Positions 30,403 through 41,978 are shown, counted from the stretch's first letter. The stretch is 64,000 nt of DNA from Aggregatibacter aphrophilus ATCC 33389 (GCF_900636915.1 NZ_LR134327.1:2273154-2337153); one strand, 5' to 3'. Notes: generated from the letters alone by a model not told the origin. Numbers and translations: made by a program.

Positions 30403-31041
30403 TTAATGATTTGTTACATTATACCCTAACAGTGTGGAAAAATGCTTAACTAATTGTAGGGAAACTTTGTGGCAATCCGCCTGTTCGTTGCTAACAAAAT
30501 CCGCCAGTTGACACATTTCTAGCCCCGCATAGCCGCAAGGATTAATGTGATGGAAAGGCGCTAAATCCATATTGATATTAAACGCCAAGCCGTGAAAAGA
30601 ACGACCATGACGAATACGCAAACCGAGAGAACAAATTTTTCTGCCATCAATATACACACCGGGCGCATCCGGTTTCGGGTAGCCTTCAATGTCATAATCC
30701 GCCAGCGTTTTCACCACAGATTGTTCAAGTGCGGTCACTAATTGACGCACATTTAAATTCTCATGGCGTTTAATATCAATCAGCACGTACATAATTTGCT
30801 GCCCCAAACCATGATAGGTAATTTGTCCGCCACGATCCGATTGCACCACCGGAATATCCGTATGCTGCAACAAATGCTCTGGCTTGCCTGCTTGGCCTTG
30901 GGTAAATACCGACGGATGTTGCACCAACCAAATTTCATCAGTGGTATCTTCCGTACGATTATCGGTAAAAGCCTGCATCTCGTGCCAAACGCTCTCGTAA
31001 TCACGAATACCAAGCTGACGTACAATTAATTGGGGTTGCAT
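30403..31041 (-). CDS. lipB: octanoyl-(ACP):protein N-octanoyltransferase
   Basis: Transfers octanoate from ACP to lipoyl domains, supplying the LipA substrate. The 212-residue protein has the family segments [29 protein letters not shown] and [14 protein letters not shown] with the acyl-thioester Cys, and Lys in the SLGLRIRHG region is replaced in the usual context (family Lys in GRKI is present). Upstream of lipA, downstream of ybeD. Confidence 0.97.
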   Translation of the reverse strand: MQPQLIVRQLGIRDYESVWHEMQAFTDNRTEDTTDEIWLVQHPSVFTQGQAGKPEHLLQHTDIPVVQSDRGGQITYHGLGQQIMYVLIDIKRHENLNVRQLVTALEQSVVKTLADYDIEGYPKPDAPGVYIDGRKICSLGLRIRHGRSFHGLAFNINMDLAPFHHINPCGYAGLEMCQLADFVSNEQADCHKVSLQLVKHFSTLLGYNVTNH

Positions 31042-31086
31042 GATAATTTCCTAAAAACGTTGTGTTTTGTGACCGCACTTTGGTGA

Positions 31087-31389
31087 TTACAACACCATGC
31101 GCACGCCTTTAATTTCCGCCAGTTCCTTATACAGAGTTTCGATTTGTTCGATATTTTCTGCACGGACATTGATAGATACGGAATGATAGGTGCCTTTACC
31201 ACTTTCTTTGGTTGTCGGCGTATAATCGCCTTTGATAGTTTTATGAACTGTCCGAACCACATCGTCCACTAAATCAGGGCGTGCGGCGCCTACTACTTTA
31301 AAAGTGAAATTACACGGGAATTCAAGTAGATCTTTTAATTTTTTATCATGTGCAAGGTCGGTTAAATTTACCGTTTTTTTATCAGTCAT
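31087..31389 (-). CDS. ybeD: YbeD family protein (DUF493)
   Basis: A 100-residue ferredoxin-like small protein. It contains [19 protein letters not shown], then [26 protein letters not shown] and a closing GVRMVL, as in E. coli YbeD, a regulatory-domain-like fold of unknown role. It lies between dacA and lipB, the conserved order dacA-ybeD-lipB-lipA, and may link lipoate synthesis with cell-wall genes (context only). Confidence 0.94.
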   Translation of the reverse strand: MTDKKTVNLTDLAHDKKLKDLLEFPCNFTFKVVGAARPDLVDDVVRTVHKTIKGDYTPTTKESGKGTYHSVSINVRAENIEQIETLYKELAEIKGVRMVL

Positions 31390-31409
31390 TGTTTTTTCCT
31401 AAAAATTTA

Positions 31410-31435
31410 ACCGCACTTTCCTAGAAAAGTGCGGT
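31410..31435 (-). terminator. USS-pair terminator after dacA
   Basis: ACCGCACTTT (31410-31419) and AAAGTGCGGT (31426-31435) pair perfectly around a 6-base loop, 26 bases past the dacA stop. It may attenuate readthrough into ybeD-lipBA. Confidence 0.85.
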
Positions 31436-31461
31436 CGGTTTTTAATGTGTTTTTTTAGAGA

Positions 31462-32649
31462 CTAGTCAAACAAACTTTTGATGGTAAGCACCAACCAGTC
31501 CCAAATTTTGCCGAAAATGCCGCCTTCTTTCACTTCTTGCATAACTTGCAAGTTTACACTGGCAATGTCTTTACCGTCGAGTTGGTAAACGACTTTACCG
31601 ACAACTTGACCTTTTGCTAAAGGCGCTTCAAGGTATTTTTTATCTAATTCATAACGGGCTTTCAGCTCGCTACTTTTGCCTTTCGGAATGGTAATAAACG
31701 CATCCTGTAATACGCCTAACTGAATGTTGCTTTCATCACCGTAATAAACCCGTTGCTCGGAAATAGATTTGCCCGCTTCAAAAGTCTTAAAGGTTTCAAA
31801 ATTAGCAAAACCCCATTGTAATAATTTTTTGCTTTCCACTTCGCGGCCTTTGTAAGTCGGCACGCCCATGACTACGGAAATCAAACGCATATTATTCGGA
31901 TTGGTTGCAGAAGCTACAAGGTTATAACCGGCTTTGTCCGTATGACCGGTTTTCATGCCATCAACATTAATGGTTTTATCCCATAACAAGCCATTGCGAT
32001 TCGGTTGTTTAATTTTATTAAAGGTAAAATCTTTTTCTGCATAAATTTTATATTCATCCGGCAAATCACGAATAATATGTGCACCAATAATTGCCATGTC
32101 TCGGGCAGAAGAATATTGCCCTTCTTCATCTAAACCATGCACAGTGGTAAAACGGGTGTTTTTCAAACCAAACTGTTCTACATATTTGTTCATGGTATCC
32201 ACAAAATTCATTACCGTGCCGGAAACATGTTCTGCCATAGCAACACAGGCATCATTACCGGAAACAATAATAATCCCACGATTTAAATCCGCCACAGAAA
32301 CCTGTTGATTTAAATTTAGGAACATTTTAGATGAGCCCGGGAAATTTTGTCCCCATGCACTTTCTCCGATTGTGACCATGTCGGTATTATGAACTTTGCC
32401 TTGTTTTAACGCTTGCCCCACCACATAGCTGGTCATCATTTTCGTCAAGGACGCAGGGTACTGGCGCTGATCCGGATTCAATGAAGCCAATATGGCACCG
32501 GAATTGTAATCCATTAAAACATAGGTTTGTGCGTTAATTTGCGGTGTGGCAATATTAAACTGAGCATCCTCTGCCATCGTGCTGAAAGGCATGGTGAAAA
32601 GAGTGGCAACTAATGCAATTTTGCTGTTTTTTACGACTTTGTTAAACAT
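31462..32649 (-). CDS. dacA: D-alanyl-D-alanine carboxypeptidase (PBP5/6 family)
   Basis: Periplasmic membrane-anchored enzyme trimming the pentapeptide of peptidoglycan. The 395-residue protein has a signal peptide (residues 1-26, ending STMA|ED), active-site Ser67 in SLTK, the SGN motif in VSGNDAC and the KTG motif in MKTGHTDKAG. The C-terminal PBP5 beta domain ends in an amphipathic helix (IFGKIWDWLVLTIKSLF) for membrane attachment. Downstream of rlpA by 29 bases. Confidence 0.97.
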   Translation of the reverse strand: MFNKVVKNSKIALVATLFTMPFSTMAEDAQFNIATPQINAQTYVLMDYNSGAILASLNPDQRQYPASLTKMMTSYVVGQALKQGKVHNTDMVTIGESAWGQNFPGSSKMFLNLNQQVSVADLNRGIIIVSGNDACVAMAEHVSGTVMNFVDTMNKYVEQFGLKNTRFTTVHGLDEEGQYSSARDMAIIGAHIIRDLPDEYKIYAEKDFTFNKIKQPNRNGLLWDKTINVDGMKTGHTDKAGYNLVASATNPNNMRLISVVMGVPTYKGREVESKKLLQWGFANFETFKTFEAGKSISEQRVYYGDESNIQLGVLQDAFITIPKGKSSELKARYELDKKYLEAPLAKGQVVGKVVYQLDGKDIASVNLQVMQEVKEGGIFGKIWDWLVLTIKSLFD

Positions 32650-32678
32650 AACAGTGAATATCCTAAAATAATGTATTG

Positions 32679-33563
32679 TTATTTATTATAAGAATACACA
32701 ATTAGCGGTTCAGAATGATTTAAACGTCTTAATTGTGTTTTCAATTCTGTAATTTCGGCTTTTGAATTAAACGGTCCCAAATGGATATTATACTTTTTGC
32801 CATGTGCGGCAATTTCTGCTTTCACGTTTTCCAATGCCAATTCTTTGATAATTTGTTCGGCATTTTGACGGCTGGCGACATTCACCATTTTAATTTCATA
32901 ACGCTCGACATTCACCGCGTTTGAGCCGCGAATAAATTTTGTGTTAGCTTTTGAAGAAGTCGACATAAAAGTAGCAGCCTCTGAATTATCCTTCAGGCGT
33001 TGTAAGCCTTCCTCCGTCTTGCTACTTTTCGCTAACGTGGAAACACCTGCGCCGGATAATTCACCGTTAGCATCCACATGCAAAGCCTCGACTTTCACCA
33101 AACCCATACCATAATTCACAATGCCGATTTCTTTTGCAGCCGCGTGAGATAAGTCAATAATGCGATCTTTAGCAAACGGGCCACGGTCATTAATGCGAAC
33201 AATCACTTTGCGCTGATTATACATATTGGTCACAACAGCATAAGAATTTAACGGCAGGGTTTTATGCGCTGCAGTGTATAACGTGGAATCATAAATATCG
33301 CCGTTGGAGGTTTTGCGTCCATTAAACTTATGATGGTAGTAACTAGCAATACCTTGTTTGGAATAGTTTTTGGCCGTTTGATGCGATCTTGTAGTATAGG
33401 TTTCGCCTTTCACGTTATAGGTTTGCGAGGTGGCCGACATTGGACGATAAGTTAATGAAGGCCCTTCAATTCCATATAATTTTTTTGTTTCGGCTTGCAC
33501 AGAAAGTGCGGTACAAAATGAAAACAAAATTATTATATAGTTTACAGTTTGCTTTAAATTCAT
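32679..33563 (-). CDS. rlpA: septal/endolytic transglycosylase RlpA (DPBB + SPOR)
   Basis: Periplasmic protein acting on stripped glycan strands at the septum in other bacteria. The 294-residue protein has a signal peptide (residues 1-24, SVQA|ET), the double-psi beta-barrel with QGIASYYHHKFNGRKTSNGD and VVRINDRGPF-like VIVRINDRGPFAKDRIIDLS, and a C-terminal SPOR domain (about 215-292). The lipobox is not clear (LFSFC lacks the usual small residues), unlike E. coli RlpA, so lipidation is uncertain. In the mrdA-rodA-rlpA-dacA cluster. Confidence 0.94.
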   Translation of the reverse strand: MNLKQTVNYIIILFSFCTALSVQAETKKLYGIEGPSLTYRPMSATSQTYNVKGETYTTRSHQTAKNYSKQGIASYYHHKFNGRKTSNGDIYDSTLYTAAHKTLPLNSYAVVTNMYNQRKVIVRINDRGPFAKDRIIDLSHAAAKEIGIVNYGMGLVKVEALHVDANGELSGAGVSTLAKSSKTEEGLQRLKDNSEAATFMSTSSKANTKFIRGSNAVNVERYEIKMVNVASRQNAEQIIKELALENVKAEIAAHGKKYNIHLGPFNSKAEITELKTQLRRLNHSEPLIVYSYNK

Positions 33564-33611
33564 TAAGTTTTCTCCCTCTCTGCCGAATCACCAATTAAGA
33601 AAACTGAAAAC

Positions 33612-34733
33612 TTAATTAGTTCCCTTCAGAAAGTGTTCTCTGTGAGTATGAATTGACATCACTAAACCAAAACCAGCCATGATAGCAACATAGGAGGTTC
33701 CGCCATAACTCACTAGTGGTAACGGCACGCCGACAACAGGCAAAATACCGCTCACCATTCCAATATTAACAAAGACATAAACGAAGAAAATTAACGTTAA
33801 TGCCCCAACTAAAATACGCCCAAATGCAGTCTGTGCACTAACGCCAATAATCAAACCGCGAGCAATAATAAACAAATAAATAGCCAATAAAATCAAGAAA
33901 CCGATCATGCCATATTCTTCACTTAATACGGCAAAGATAAAATCCGTATGCGGTTCCGGTAAAAATTCCAATTGTGATTGCGTGCCTTGCATCCAACCCT
34001 TGCCCCATAAACCGCCCGAGCCAATAGCAATTTTTGACTGCCAAATATGGTATCCCGCACCCAATAAATCTTTTTCCGGGTCAAACAAGGTTAATATGCG
34101 GGTGCGTTGATAATCGTGCATTAAATAGAACCACATAATGGGAATAAACCCGGTAAGTCCGACAATTGCTGCTAAAATCAGCCACCAGCTCATGCCGGCT
34201 AAAAATACCACAAATAAGCCCGAACCGCTAACCAAAATCGCTGTACCTAAATCCGGCTGAATCGCCACAAGCAAGGTTGGCACAATAATAATGATTAATG
34301 CAACAAATGTTTCTTTTATTTTAATCGGTTGCGGACAATTACCCAAATATACTGCTACCATCAACGGTACTGCCAATTTAACGATTTCCGATGGCTGAAA
34401 ACGCACAATGCCCAAATCTAGCCATCGTTGCGCACCTTTACTGGTGGTTCCAATCATATCCACCAAAACCAACAAAATAATTCCGATACCAAATAAATAA
34501 GGAGCAATACGCTGATAAAATTTCGGTGGGAACTGCGCCATCACCAACATGACAAAAAAGCCTAACGCGACTTGTACAATGCGACTGTGAAACATAGCTT
34601 CATTAGCACCGGAAGCACTATACAGCACAAACATACCATAGCCGGTAATTACCACCAATCCGATAAACAGCCATAAATCAATATGCAAATGACGCCACAA
34701 CTCCAGCCAAATATTACGATCATTCATTTTCAT
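33612..34733 (-). CDS. rodA: rod shape-determining glycosyltransferase RodA
   Basis: SEDS-family peptidoglycan polymerase of the elongasome, partner of PBP2. The 373-residue protein has ten hydrophobic helices and the SEDS segments [47 protein letters not shown] and [13 protein letters not shown]. Its start overlaps the mrdA stop by 14 bases. Also known as mrdB. Confidence 0.97.
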   Translation of the reverse strand: MKMNDRNIWLELWRHLHIDLWLFIGLVVITGYGMFVLYSASGANEAMFHSRIVQVALGFFVMLVMAQFPPKFYQRIAPYLFGIGIILLVLVDMIGTTSKGAQRWLDLGIVRFQPSEIVKLAVPLMVAVYLGNCPQPIKIKETFVALIIIIVPTLLVAIQPDLGTAILVSGSGLFVVFLAGMSWWLILAAIVGLTGFIPIMWFYLMHDYQRTRILTLFDPEKDLLGAGYHIWQSKIAIGSGGLWGKGWMQGTQSQLEFLPEPHTDFIFAVLSEEYGMIGFLILLAIYLFIIARGLIIGVSAQTAFGRILVGALTLIFFVYVFVNIGMVSGILPVVGVPLPLVSYGGTSYVAIMAGFGLVMSIHTHREHFLKGTN

Positions 34734-36669
34734 TTGGCTCTCCTGTGGTCGGCTCGATTAACGGTTCTTCCGTGCTTTGTTCTATTGGTAACGGCGTGTT
34801 TTGTTTAAAGTAATAATCCATAATTTGTCTAACAATCGGCGCCGCATTGCTGGAACCTCCACCTGCATTCTCCAAAATTATGGATACGACAATTTGCGGG
34901 TTATCATAAGGGGCAAATGCAGTAAACCAAGCATGATCGTGTAATTCTTTTTTTAAAGCGCCTGCGTTATAACTTTGGTTCTCTTTCAAACTAAATACCT
35001 GCGCCGTACCGGATTTTCCCGCGACACGATAAGACGTACCGATAAAAGCTTTACGCCCCGTTCCGCCAGCACCGTTCACCACGTTATACATGCCGCGTTT
35101 TGCTTCATCCCAGAAATATTGCTTCGGTTCGGTAATATCTTCATACAGCAACGGATCTTTATAAGGTTCCACCACAGAACCCTCCACGCTCTTCATCAAG
35201 TGCGGTGTATTTACCTTACCGTTATTCACTAGAATACTGGTGGCTTTTGCTAGCTGAAGCGGCGTTGCCGTCCAATAGCCTTGCCCGATACCCACGGAAA
35301 TAGTATCGCCTTGTACCCAAGCTTTTTTATAGCGTTTTTGTTTCCATTCTCGGGTCGGCATGTTGGCGCCGGTTTCCTCTTGGATATCAATACCGGTCGG
35401 CACACCAAAACCAAACCGTTTCATCCAATTGGACAAACGGTCAATCCCCAAATTGTAAGCGGTTTGATAAAAATAAGTATCGGAAGATTCGGTAATGGCT
35501 TTATTTAAATTTGTCATACCATGCCCACCTTTCCGCCAGTCACGGAAACGCTTGGTGCTATTTGGCAGACTCCAATAACCCGGATCATAAATGGTCATGT
35601 TCGGGGTAATCACATTTTCCTGCAAAGCAGACACCGCAATAAACGGTTTCACCGTAGATGCCGGCGGGTAAGCCCCTTGTGTCACACGGCTATAAAGCGG
35701 TCGATTCGGGTCATTTAACAAACGACTATAGGCCTCGCCGGAAATGCCATCCACAAATAAATTATTGTCGTAACTCGGTACGGAAACCATGGCTAAGATG
35801 CTGTTGTCTTTCGGATCCATCACCACCACGGCACCTTTATGCCCGGCCAAGAGTTCAGTAACATAAAGTTGTAAATTTAAATCAATCGTCAAATGAATGC
35901 TTTTTCCTGCAATGGCAGGCTGTTCTCGTAGCTTACGAATCACTTTACCACGGCTATTAACTTCCACCTCTTCAAAGCCTGTAGTACCGTGCAGAGAATC
36001 CTCATAATAACGTTCAATCCCGAGCTTACCTAAATCGTGAGTACCGGAATAATTCGCGAATTTTTCCTCTTTTTTCAGGCGTTCCACATCACGATCATTA
36101 ATTTTCGACACATAACCTAAGATGTGGGTCAGCGGTTCACCATAAAGATAATGGCGTTTAAAATAAGGACGAATATCTAAACTTGGGAAATTATATTGAT
36201 TCACTGCAAAGCGGGCGATTTGTTCTTCCGTTAAATTCGGTTTTAACATAATCGGCGTATAACGGGTTGAACGACGGCGTTCTTTCTTAAAATTTTCAAT
36301 ATCCGTATCGGTCAGCCCTACCAACACTTTTAATTCCTCAAAAGTGCGGTCTAAATTTTCCACTTTTTCCGGCACCACATATAATCCGAAAAAGGTCAAA
36401 TTTTCTGCCAATAATTGTCCGTTGCGATCGTAAATCAAGCCTCGGGTTGGCGGTAATGGCAACAATTTAATGCGGTTGCCGTTAGAACGGGTTTGATAAC
36501 TGTCGTAATTCACCACCTGCAAATCATATAGATTCAGAATCAACACTGCGGACAACACCAAAACGCCGATAAATGACACCAAAGCACGACGGGCAAACAA
36601 ATTGCGCTCGGCTTTTTTATCACGAATCGGATCGTATTGCGGTTGCGACAGAAGTTTTTTTAGATTCAT
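34720..36669 (-). CDS. mrdA: penicillin-binding protein 2 (elongasome transpeptidase)
   Basis: Class B PBP transpeptidase, forming the rod complex with RodA. The 649-residue protein has a single N-terminal membrane helix (residues about 30-50, [21 protein letters not shown]), the pedestal domain, then the active-site STVK motif in [12 protein letters not shown], the SSD motif in [10 protein letters not shown] and the KSG motif in [11 protein letters not shown]. The start ATG at 36669 shares one base with the rlmH stop. Confidence 0.97.
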   Translation of the reverse strand: MNLKKLLSQPQYDPIRDKKAERNLFARRALVSFIGVLVLSAVLILNLYDLQVVNYDSYQTRSNGNRIKLLPLPPTRGLIYDRNGQLLAENLTFFGLYVVPEKVENLDRTFEELKVLVGLTDTDIENFKKERRRSTRYTPIMLKPNLTEEQIARFAVNQYNFPSLDIRPYFKRHYLYGEPLTHILGYVSKINDRDVERLKKEEKFANYSGTHDLGKLGIERYYEDSLHGTTGFEEVEVNSRGKVIRKLREQPAIAGKSIHLTIDLNLQLYVTELLAGHKGAVVVMDPKDNSILAMVSVPSYDNNLFVDGISGEAYSRLLNDPNRPLYSRVTQGAYPPASTVKPFIAVSALQENVITPNMTIYDPGYWSLPNSTKRFRDWRKGGHGMTNLNKAITESSDTYFYQTAYNLGIDRLSNWMKRFGFGVPTGIDIQEETGANMPTREWKQKRYKKAWVQGDTISVGIGQGYWTATPLQLAKATSILVNNGKVNTPHLMKSVEGSVVEPYKDPLLYEDITEPKQYFWDEAKRGMYNVVNGAGGTGRKAFIGTSYRVAGKSGTAQVFSLKENQSYNAGALKKELHDHAWFTAFAPYDNPQIVVSIILENAGGGSSNAAPIVRQIMDYYFKQNTPLPIEQSTEEPLIEPTTGEPNENE

Positions 36670-37136
36670 TATTCTCGGTGATATGGATGATTAGTCGTCA
36701 ATGACCACGCGCGATAGAGGCTTTCGGCTACCACCACTCGCACCAAAGGATGTGGCAGAGTAAGCGGTGAAAGCGACCAGCTTTGCTCGGCGGCGGCTTT
36801 GCATTCGGGAGATAGGCCTTCTGGTCCGCCAATCAGCAAACACAGATCGCGCCCATCATTTTTCCAACTTTCTAATTGTTGGGCCAGTTGTTCGGTAGTC
36901 CAAGGTTTGCCGGGAATGTCCAACGTCACGATTTTGCCCTTTCCGGCAGCCGTCAACATGGCTTTGCCTTCTTGTTCCAAAATGCGCTTAATGTCGGCGT
37001 TTTTGCCCCGTTTGCCGGCAGGAATTTCGATCAGCTCAAAAGGCAATTCCTTCGGAAAACGACGTTGATATTCCTCAAAGCCTGTAGTTACCCACGAAGG
37101 CATTTTGGTTCCAACGGCAATTAACTGAATTTTCAC
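36669..37136 (-). CDS. rlmH: 23S rRNA (pseudouridine1915-N3) methyltransferase
   Basis: SPOUT methyltransferase acting on assembled 70S ribosomes at helix 69. The 155-residue protein has the trefoil-knot SAM motif [15 protein letters not shown] and the C-terminal [20 protein letters not shown] with the catalytic YHRE end. Follows rsfS and precedes mrdA, the conserved rsfS-rlmH-mrdA order of Gammaproteobacteria. Confidence 0.97.
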   Translation of the reverse strand: MKIQLIAVGTKMPSWVTTGFEEYQRRFPKELPFELIEIPAGKRGKNADIKRILEQEGKAMLTAAGKGKIVTLDIPGKPWTTEQLAQQLESWKNDGRDLCLLIGGPEGLSPECKAAAEQSWSLSPLTLPHPLVRVVVAESLYRAWSLTTNHPYHRE

Positions 37137-37185
37137 CTTAGCTCCTCAAAAAACGTCATGAAAAACGACCGCACTTTATAGGCCT

Positions 37186-37494
37186 CTACGCCCAAAGTTT
37201 TTCTAATTGATACGTCTCGCGGCTGTCCGCCTGCATGATATGCACAATGGCTTCGCCTAAATCCACCACGACCCAATCAGCAGTCTCTTTGCCTTCATCG
37301 CCAAATACGTCAATACCGGCAAGTTTGCATTCGCTAATGAGCTTTTGCGCCAATGAAGACACATGGCGGGAAGACGTACCGGTGCATAAAATCATGGTAT
37401 CGGTGATGGAAGATTTTCCTTTAACATTTAACGGTAAAATGTCGGTGGCTTTTAAATCATCTAATTTATTTACCACAAAATCGACTAACGACAT
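37186..37494 (-). CDS. rsfS: ribosomal silencing factor RsfS
   Basis: Binds L14 and blocks 50S-30S joining when nutrients are scarce. The 102-residue protein matches the Iojap/RsfS family: VNKLDDLKATDILPLNVKGKSSITDTMILCTGTSSRHV, with DWVVVDLGEAIVHIM as the signature. First gene of the mrd cluster on this strand. A USS lies in the 49-base gap before rlmH. Confidence 0.96.
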   Translation of the reverse strand: MSLVDFVVNKLDDLKATDILPLNVKGKSSITDTMILCTGTSSRHVSSLAQKLISECKLAGIDVFGDEGKETADWVVVDLGEAIVHIMQADSRETYQLEKLWA

Positions 37495-37565
37495 ACTTGC
37501 TCCTCAATTCAAAAAGCGGAAAATTTTAGCATTGAATAAAATCAACGCCAATCTTTATCACTGGT

Positions 37566-38831
37566 TTATCGCTTACCTTGAAACGGTTTACGACGATTAT
37601 TGTTGCTTATACGGTGAGTACTTGTGGCGCGTTTTATTCGATAAGGCTTAGGAATGTCCTGTAACAACGCATTCGGATCATATTGACTCACTGGAATGCT
37701 ATGCCCAATATATTCTTCAATAGCCGGTAAATTCATGGCATATTGCTCACAAGCAAAGCTGATGGAAATTCCACTTTCCCCCGCACGGCCGGTACGTCCG
37801 ATACGATGCACATAATCTTCCCGATCGTCAGGCAAGTCGTAGTTAAAGACATGCGTCACTTCCGCAATGTGCAAACCACGCGCCGCCACGTCTGTTGCCA
37901 CTAAAATATCCAATTCACCATCGGTAAATTGCTTTAATAAAGATAAGCGTTTTTTCTGCGCCACATCACCGGTCAACAAACCTACACGATGTCCGTCCGC
38001 CGCCAAATAGCCCCAAATCTCCTCACATTGATGTTTGGTGTTGGCGAAGATAATGCAACGCTCCGGCCATTCCTCTTCCAATAACGTCAATAATAAGCGG
38101 ATTTTGTCTTGATTAGACGGATAAAACAGTTCTTCTTTAATTTGTCGGCCGGTTTTTTGCTCCGGCGCAATTTCCACATACTCGGGATCGTTCATATCCT
38201 CAAATGCCAATTCACGCACTTTGTAAGATAAGGTCGCGGAGAACAACATGGTCAAGCGCTGTTGTGGCGACGGGCATTTGCGCAATAAATAACGGATATC
38301 GCGTATAAAGCCTAAATCGAACATTCGATCCGCTTCATCCAACACCACCACTTGAATACGATCCAAACGGATAATGCCTTGTTTTACATAATCAATCACC
38401 CGCCCTGTGGTACCGATAAGCACATCAACCCCGTTCTCAATAGCTTTAAGCTGCTTATCATAACCATCACCACCGTAAGCAAGTGCGGTCTTAAATTGAG
38501 TTGTTTTTAAGAAAATCCGCGCATCATGCTCAATTTGCACGGCCAGCTCACGGGTTGGCGCAAGCACCAAAGCGCGCGGTTGATTTTTATCAGTTTCAGT
38601 TGGATGGGTTAATAAATGGTGAAAAAGTGCGGTTAAAAACGCGATTGTTTTTCCTGTGCCGGTTTGTGCCTGCCCCGCCACATCTTTGCCTTGTAATGTC
38701 ACCGGCAAGGATAACGCCTGAATTGGGGTACAAAAATCAAATCCTTTCGTTGTTAGTGCTTGTAGCACCAAAGGATGTAAAGGTAAATCGGCAAAACGTG
38801 CCGAACTTAAATAATTCTCTTGCATAGTCAT
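37566..38831 (-). CDS. rhlB: ATP-dependent RNA helicase RhlB
   Basis: DEAD-box helicase of the RNA degradosome. The 421-residue protein has the Q motif [11 protein letters not shown], Walker [13 protein letters not shown] as [15 protein letters not shown] in [13 protein letters not shown] and the [10 protein letters not shown] motif VI, in the order and wording of E. coli RhlB. An in-frame opening runs 22 codons further upstream but has no homology; ATGs at 38831 and 38825 are the sensible starts. The C-terminal tail is basic and short. Divergent from rho, as in E. coli. Confidence 0.96.
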   Translation of the reverse strand: MTMQENYLSSARFADLPLHPLVLQALTTKGFDFCTPIQALSLPVTLQGKDVAGQAQTGTGKTIAFLTALFHHLLTHPTETDKNQPRALVLAPTRELAVQIEHDARIFLKTTQFKTALAYGGDGYDKQLKAIENGVDVLIGTTGRVIDYVKQGIIRLDRIQVVVLDEADRMFDLGFIRDIRYLLRKCPSPQQRLTMLFSATLSYKVRELAFEDMNDPEYVEIAPEQKTGRQIKEELFYPSNQDKIRLLLTLLEEEWPERCIIFANTKHQCEEIWGYLAADGHRVGLLTGDVAQKKRLSLLKQFTDGELDILVATDVAARGLHIAEVTHVFNYDLPDDREDYVHRIGRTGRAGESGISISFACEQYAMNLPAIEEYIGHSIPVSQYDPNALLQDIPKPYRIKRATSTHRISNNNRRKPFQGKR

Positions 38832-38989
38832 AAATTCATCATAAAAAATCGGCGCTAAGCATAGCACGAACGGGGCAAATCCCCAAAAATTACACACAAT
38901 TAATTAAGATTATTTTGTAAACGAAATTTAAAGAAACACTGCTAAAAACATGTAGAAATCAGACCGCACTTTCCCTCAAACACAAGGAG

Positions 38990-39001
38990 TTATCGCGATA
39001 A
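38990..39001. other. 12-bp palindrome in the rhlB/rho divergent region
   Basis: TTATCGCGATAA, a perfect palindrome 126-137 bases before the rho start, in a 295-base gap that otherwise holds one USS and AT-rich leader sequence. Could be an operator; no factor recognised. Confidence 0.25.
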
Positions 39002-39126
39002 AATAAAAAAATTAGCTAAAAACTAGACAGTGTGAAAATTTAATGCTAATTTACGCACCAATTTCAAAATCACTCCCATTCATTTATATCTAAAACATCG
39101 AATCTAAACAAACTTCAAATTAAATT

Positions 39127-40389
39127 ATGCATCTTACAGAACTTAAAAACATGCCTGTTTCCGATCTCGTGAAACTCGGCGAAGACCAAATGGGTTTAGA
39201 AAATTTAGCCCGTTTACGCAAACAAGATATTGTTTTTGCGATTTTGAAGCAGCACGCCAAAGGTGGGGAAGATATTTTCGGTGGCGGCGTCTTGGAAATT
39301 TTACCGGACGGTTTTGGATTTCTACGTTCGGCGGACAGTTCCTATTTAGCCGGTCCTGATGATATCTATGTTTCCCCAAGCCAAATTCGTCGTTTCAATT
39401 TGCAAACAGGGGACAAAATCGAAGGTAAAATTCGACCGCCGAAAGAAGGCGAACGCTACTTTGCCCTCCTCAAAGTTGACCAAGTCAATGACGACAAACC
39501 GGAAGTTTCCCGCAGCAAAATCCTTTTCGAAAACTTAACCCCATTACACGCCAACTCCCGTTTAAGAATGGAACGCGGCAACGGCTCTACCGAAGATTTA
39601 ACCGCCCGTATTTTAGATTTAGCCTCCCCTATCGGGAAAGGTCAGCGTGGCTTGATCGTAGCGCCACCGAAAGCGGGTAAAACCATGTTGTTGCAAAATA
39701 TCGCGCAAAGCATTACCCACAACTATCCTGATGTCGAACTTATCGTATTACTGATCGATGAACGTCCGGAAGAAGTAACGGAAATGCAGCGCTCCGTAAA
39801 AGGCGAAGTGATTGCCTCCACCTTTGACGAACCGGCAACCCGTCACGTCCAAGTGGCAGAAATGGTAATCGAAAAAGCCAAACGTTCTGTAGAGCACAAA
39901 AAAGATGTGGTGATTTTGCTCGATTCCATCACCCGTTTAGCCCGCGCATACAATACCGTGACACCGGCATCCGGTAAAATTTTATCCGGTGGTGTAGACG
40001 CCAACGCATTACACCGTCCAAAACGTTTCTTCGGTGCAGCACGTAACGTGGAAGAAGGCGGTAGCTTAACCATTATCGCCACCGCATTAGTGGATACCGG
40101 TTCAAAAATGGACGAAGTCATCTTCGAAGAATTTAAAGGCACTGGTAACATGGAATTGCATCTTTCCCGTAAAATTGCGGAAAAACGCGTATTCCCCGCT
40201 ATCGACTTCAACCGTTCCGGTACCCGTAAAGAAGACTTACTTACCACCCCTGACGAGCTGCAAAAAATGTGGATCCTACGCAAAATCCTTAACCCAATGG
40301 GCGAAGTGGAAGCGATGGAATTCCTTATCGACAAACTCGCCGTGGCGAAAACCAACGAAGAGTTTTTTGAGATTATGAAACGCTCATAA
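39127..40389 (+). CDS. rho: transcription termination factor Rho
   Basis: Hexameric RNA helicase that ends transcription at rut sites. The 420-residue protein is full length, with the N-terminal cold-shock domain ([29 protein letters not shown]), Walker A in [16 protein letters not shown], Walker B in [17 protein letters not shown] [16 protein letters not shown], the Q and R loops, and the closing [13 protein letters not shown]. No clear Shine-Dalgarno precedes the ATG, as is common for rho, which has a long leader used for autoregulation. Confidence 0.98.
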   Translation: MHLTELKNMPVSDLVKLGEDQMGLENLARLRKQDIVFAILKQHAKGGEDIFGGGVLEILPDGFGFLRSADSSYLAGPDDIYVSPSQIRRFNLQTGDKIEGKIRPPKEGERYFALLKVDQVNDDKPEVSRSKILFENLTPLHANSRLRMERGNGSTEDLTARILDLASPIGKGQRGLIVAPPKAGKTMLLQNIAQSITHNYPDVELIVLLIDERPEEVTEMQRSVKGEVIASTFDEPATRHVQVAEMVIEKAKRSVEHKKDVVILLDSITRLARAYNTVTPASGKILSGGVDANALHRPKRFFGAARNVEEGGSLTIIATALVDTGSKMDEVIFEEFKGTGNMELHLSRKIAEKRVFPAIDFNRSGTRKEDLLTTPDELQKMWILRKILNPMGEVEAMEFLIDKLAVAKTNEEFFEIMKRS

Positions 40390-40410
40390 TTTCCACCGTA
40401 CTTTCAACAG

Positions 40411-40445
40411 AAAAGCCACTTTTGATAATACCAAAAGCGGCTTTT
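40411..40445 (+). terminator. terminator of rho
   Basis: AAAAGCCACTTTTG and CAAAAGCGGCTTTT form a 14-bp stem (one G-U) with a 7-base loop followed by GTTTTT. Confidence 0.9.
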
Positions 40446-40471
40446 GTTTTTCACCGTTTTATCAATATGAA

Positions 40472-40512
40472 AAAGTGCGGTGAAAAAACACTTCATTTTT
40501 AAACCGCACTTT
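40472..40512 (-). terminator. USS-pair terminator for the MFS gene
   Basis: AAAGTGCGGT (40472-40481) and ACCGCACTTT (40503-40512) pair, extended by GAAAAA/TTTTTA, just past the MFS stop. Confidence 0.75.
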
Positions 40513-40519
40513 CATCGCA

Positions 40520-41746
40520 TTAATGTAATTCTTTACCTTTTAACTCCGGCACCAAACATACCGTTGCTAACATATCAATGACATAAATCACGGCTAAAAA
40601 TGCAATGGCGGTTTGGAAGGAATAAGCGGAAACCACTGCACCCACGGCTACCGGACCAAAGCCACCCACAGCACGCCCTAAGTTAAACAACACGTTTTGC
40701 GCGGTAGCACGTGCTTGGGTTGGGTAGGCTTCTGCCATTAAAGCACCGTAACCGCCCATCATGCCGTTAACAAACATCCCTAAGAATGCCCCGGTAATTA
40801 ACATGGTATTCGGCTCCGTTAATTGAGAATAGGCGATGATACTGACCACCGCACCGGCCTGGAACAATAAGAAACTAGGCTTGCGCCCAATCCGATCGGC
40901 CAAGCGCCCAAAAATCCAAATGCCGGCCATCATGCCGCAAACGGTCACTGCCGTCCATACGCCGGATTTCGTCAAGCTGAAGCCAAGTTGTTTGGAGAGA
41001 AAATTCGGCATCCAAATCATAATGCCGTAATAACCGAAGTTTTGCACGGAGGTAAGGATGACCACGCCCAAACTAACTTTGACTGTGGCTTTGTCTTTCA
41101 CTAATAATTTGAATGATTCCAATTTAGACGACCAACGGCTTGTTGTTTTTGGAAGTGCGATCTGTTTTTGCACAAAAATTTCAGGTTCATGCAAATGGGC
41201 GCGTAAATACCAAGCGACAAATGCCGGGAAGATGCCCACCACAAACATGCCACGCCAACCGATTTGCGGCAATAGTAACGGAGTTAACAATGCAGCGCCC
41301 AACACGCCGACCTGCCAACCAAGCGCCACATAGGAAGCGGCCTTGGCACGATGGCGCGCAGGCCAGGCTTCCGCTGCCAATGCCATGCCAATCCCAAATT
41401 CTCCGCCTAAACCGATACCGGCGATAGTGCGATAAATCAACAAATCCCAATAACCTTGCGCCAATGCACATAAACCAGTGAATACGGCAAAAAGAATGAT
41501 CGTCCAAGTCAATACGCGCACACGACCGTATTTATCACTTAACGCGCCAAATACGATACCGCCGAAAACTGCGCCGACCAATGTCCAAGTCACTAAAGAA
41601 CCGCCTTGTGCTGGGGTTAAGCCTAAGTCGGCGGAAATGGCCGTTAACATGAAACCAAGAATGAGAAGATCGAAACCGTCCATCGCATAGCCGACGGCAG
41701 AGCCTAGCAAGGCTTTCCAGCCATAGCTATTTACTTTTGTAGTCAT
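40520..41746 (-). CDS. MFS transporter, aromatic acid:H+ symporter (AAHS)-like
   Basis: A 408-residue inner-membrane transporter with twelve predicted helices. The MFS signature after helix 2 is visible as GALSDKYGRVRVLTW, the matching one after helix 8 as GRLADRIGRKPSFLL, and GYAMDGFDLLILGFML near the N terminus is the AAHS D-G-F-D motif. Members carry aromatic acids, niacin or related acids, and the substrate here is unknown. Monocistronic. The 230-base gap upstream has one USS and no recognisable operator. Confidence 0.85.
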   Translation of the reverse strand: MTTKVNSYGWKALLGSAVGYAMDGFDLLILGFMLTAISADLGLTPAQGGSLVTWTLVGAVFGGIVFGALSDKYGRVRVLTWTIILFAVFTGLCALAQGYWDLLIYRTIAGIGLGGEFGIGMALAAEAWPARHRAKAASYVALGWQVGVLGAALLTPLLLPQIGWRGMFVVGIFPAFVAWYLRAHLHEPEIFVQKQIALPKTTSRWSSKLESFKLLVKDKATVKVSLGVVILTSVQNFGYYGIMIWMPNFLSKQLGFSLTKSGVWTAVTVCGMMAGIWIFGRLADRIGRKPSFLLFQAGAVVSIIAYSQLTEPNTMLITGAFLGMFVNGMMGGYGALMAEAYPTQARATAQNVLFNLGRAVGGFGPVAVGAVVSAYSFQTAIAFLAVIYVIDMLATVCLVPELKGKELH

Positions 41747-41935
41747 TTTGAATTGTCCTTCTGTTACTCACGGGTAACATTTAAAGTTAGTAGAGAAGAT
41801 TTTTTAGATTGCGTAAAACAAGGCTAAAAAATTGTGCGCTAGTTTACTGCTTTTCGGAAAAAATTCAATAAGTCAGAAAGATAAGTGCGGTGAGTTTTTA
41901 AGGTATTTTTATGGTAAGAATATGAAACCAGAAAA

Positions 41936-41966
41936 AATTTAGGCGGTTATAAGAACCGCCTAAATT
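41936..41966 (-). terminator. terminator of acpP
   Basis: AATTTAGGCGGTT and AACCGCCTAAATT form a perfect 13-bp stem with a 5-base loop; on the minus strand a TTTTTT run follows, 12 bases past the acpP stop. Confidence 0.93.
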
Positions 41967-41978
41967 GAGAATCAGAGA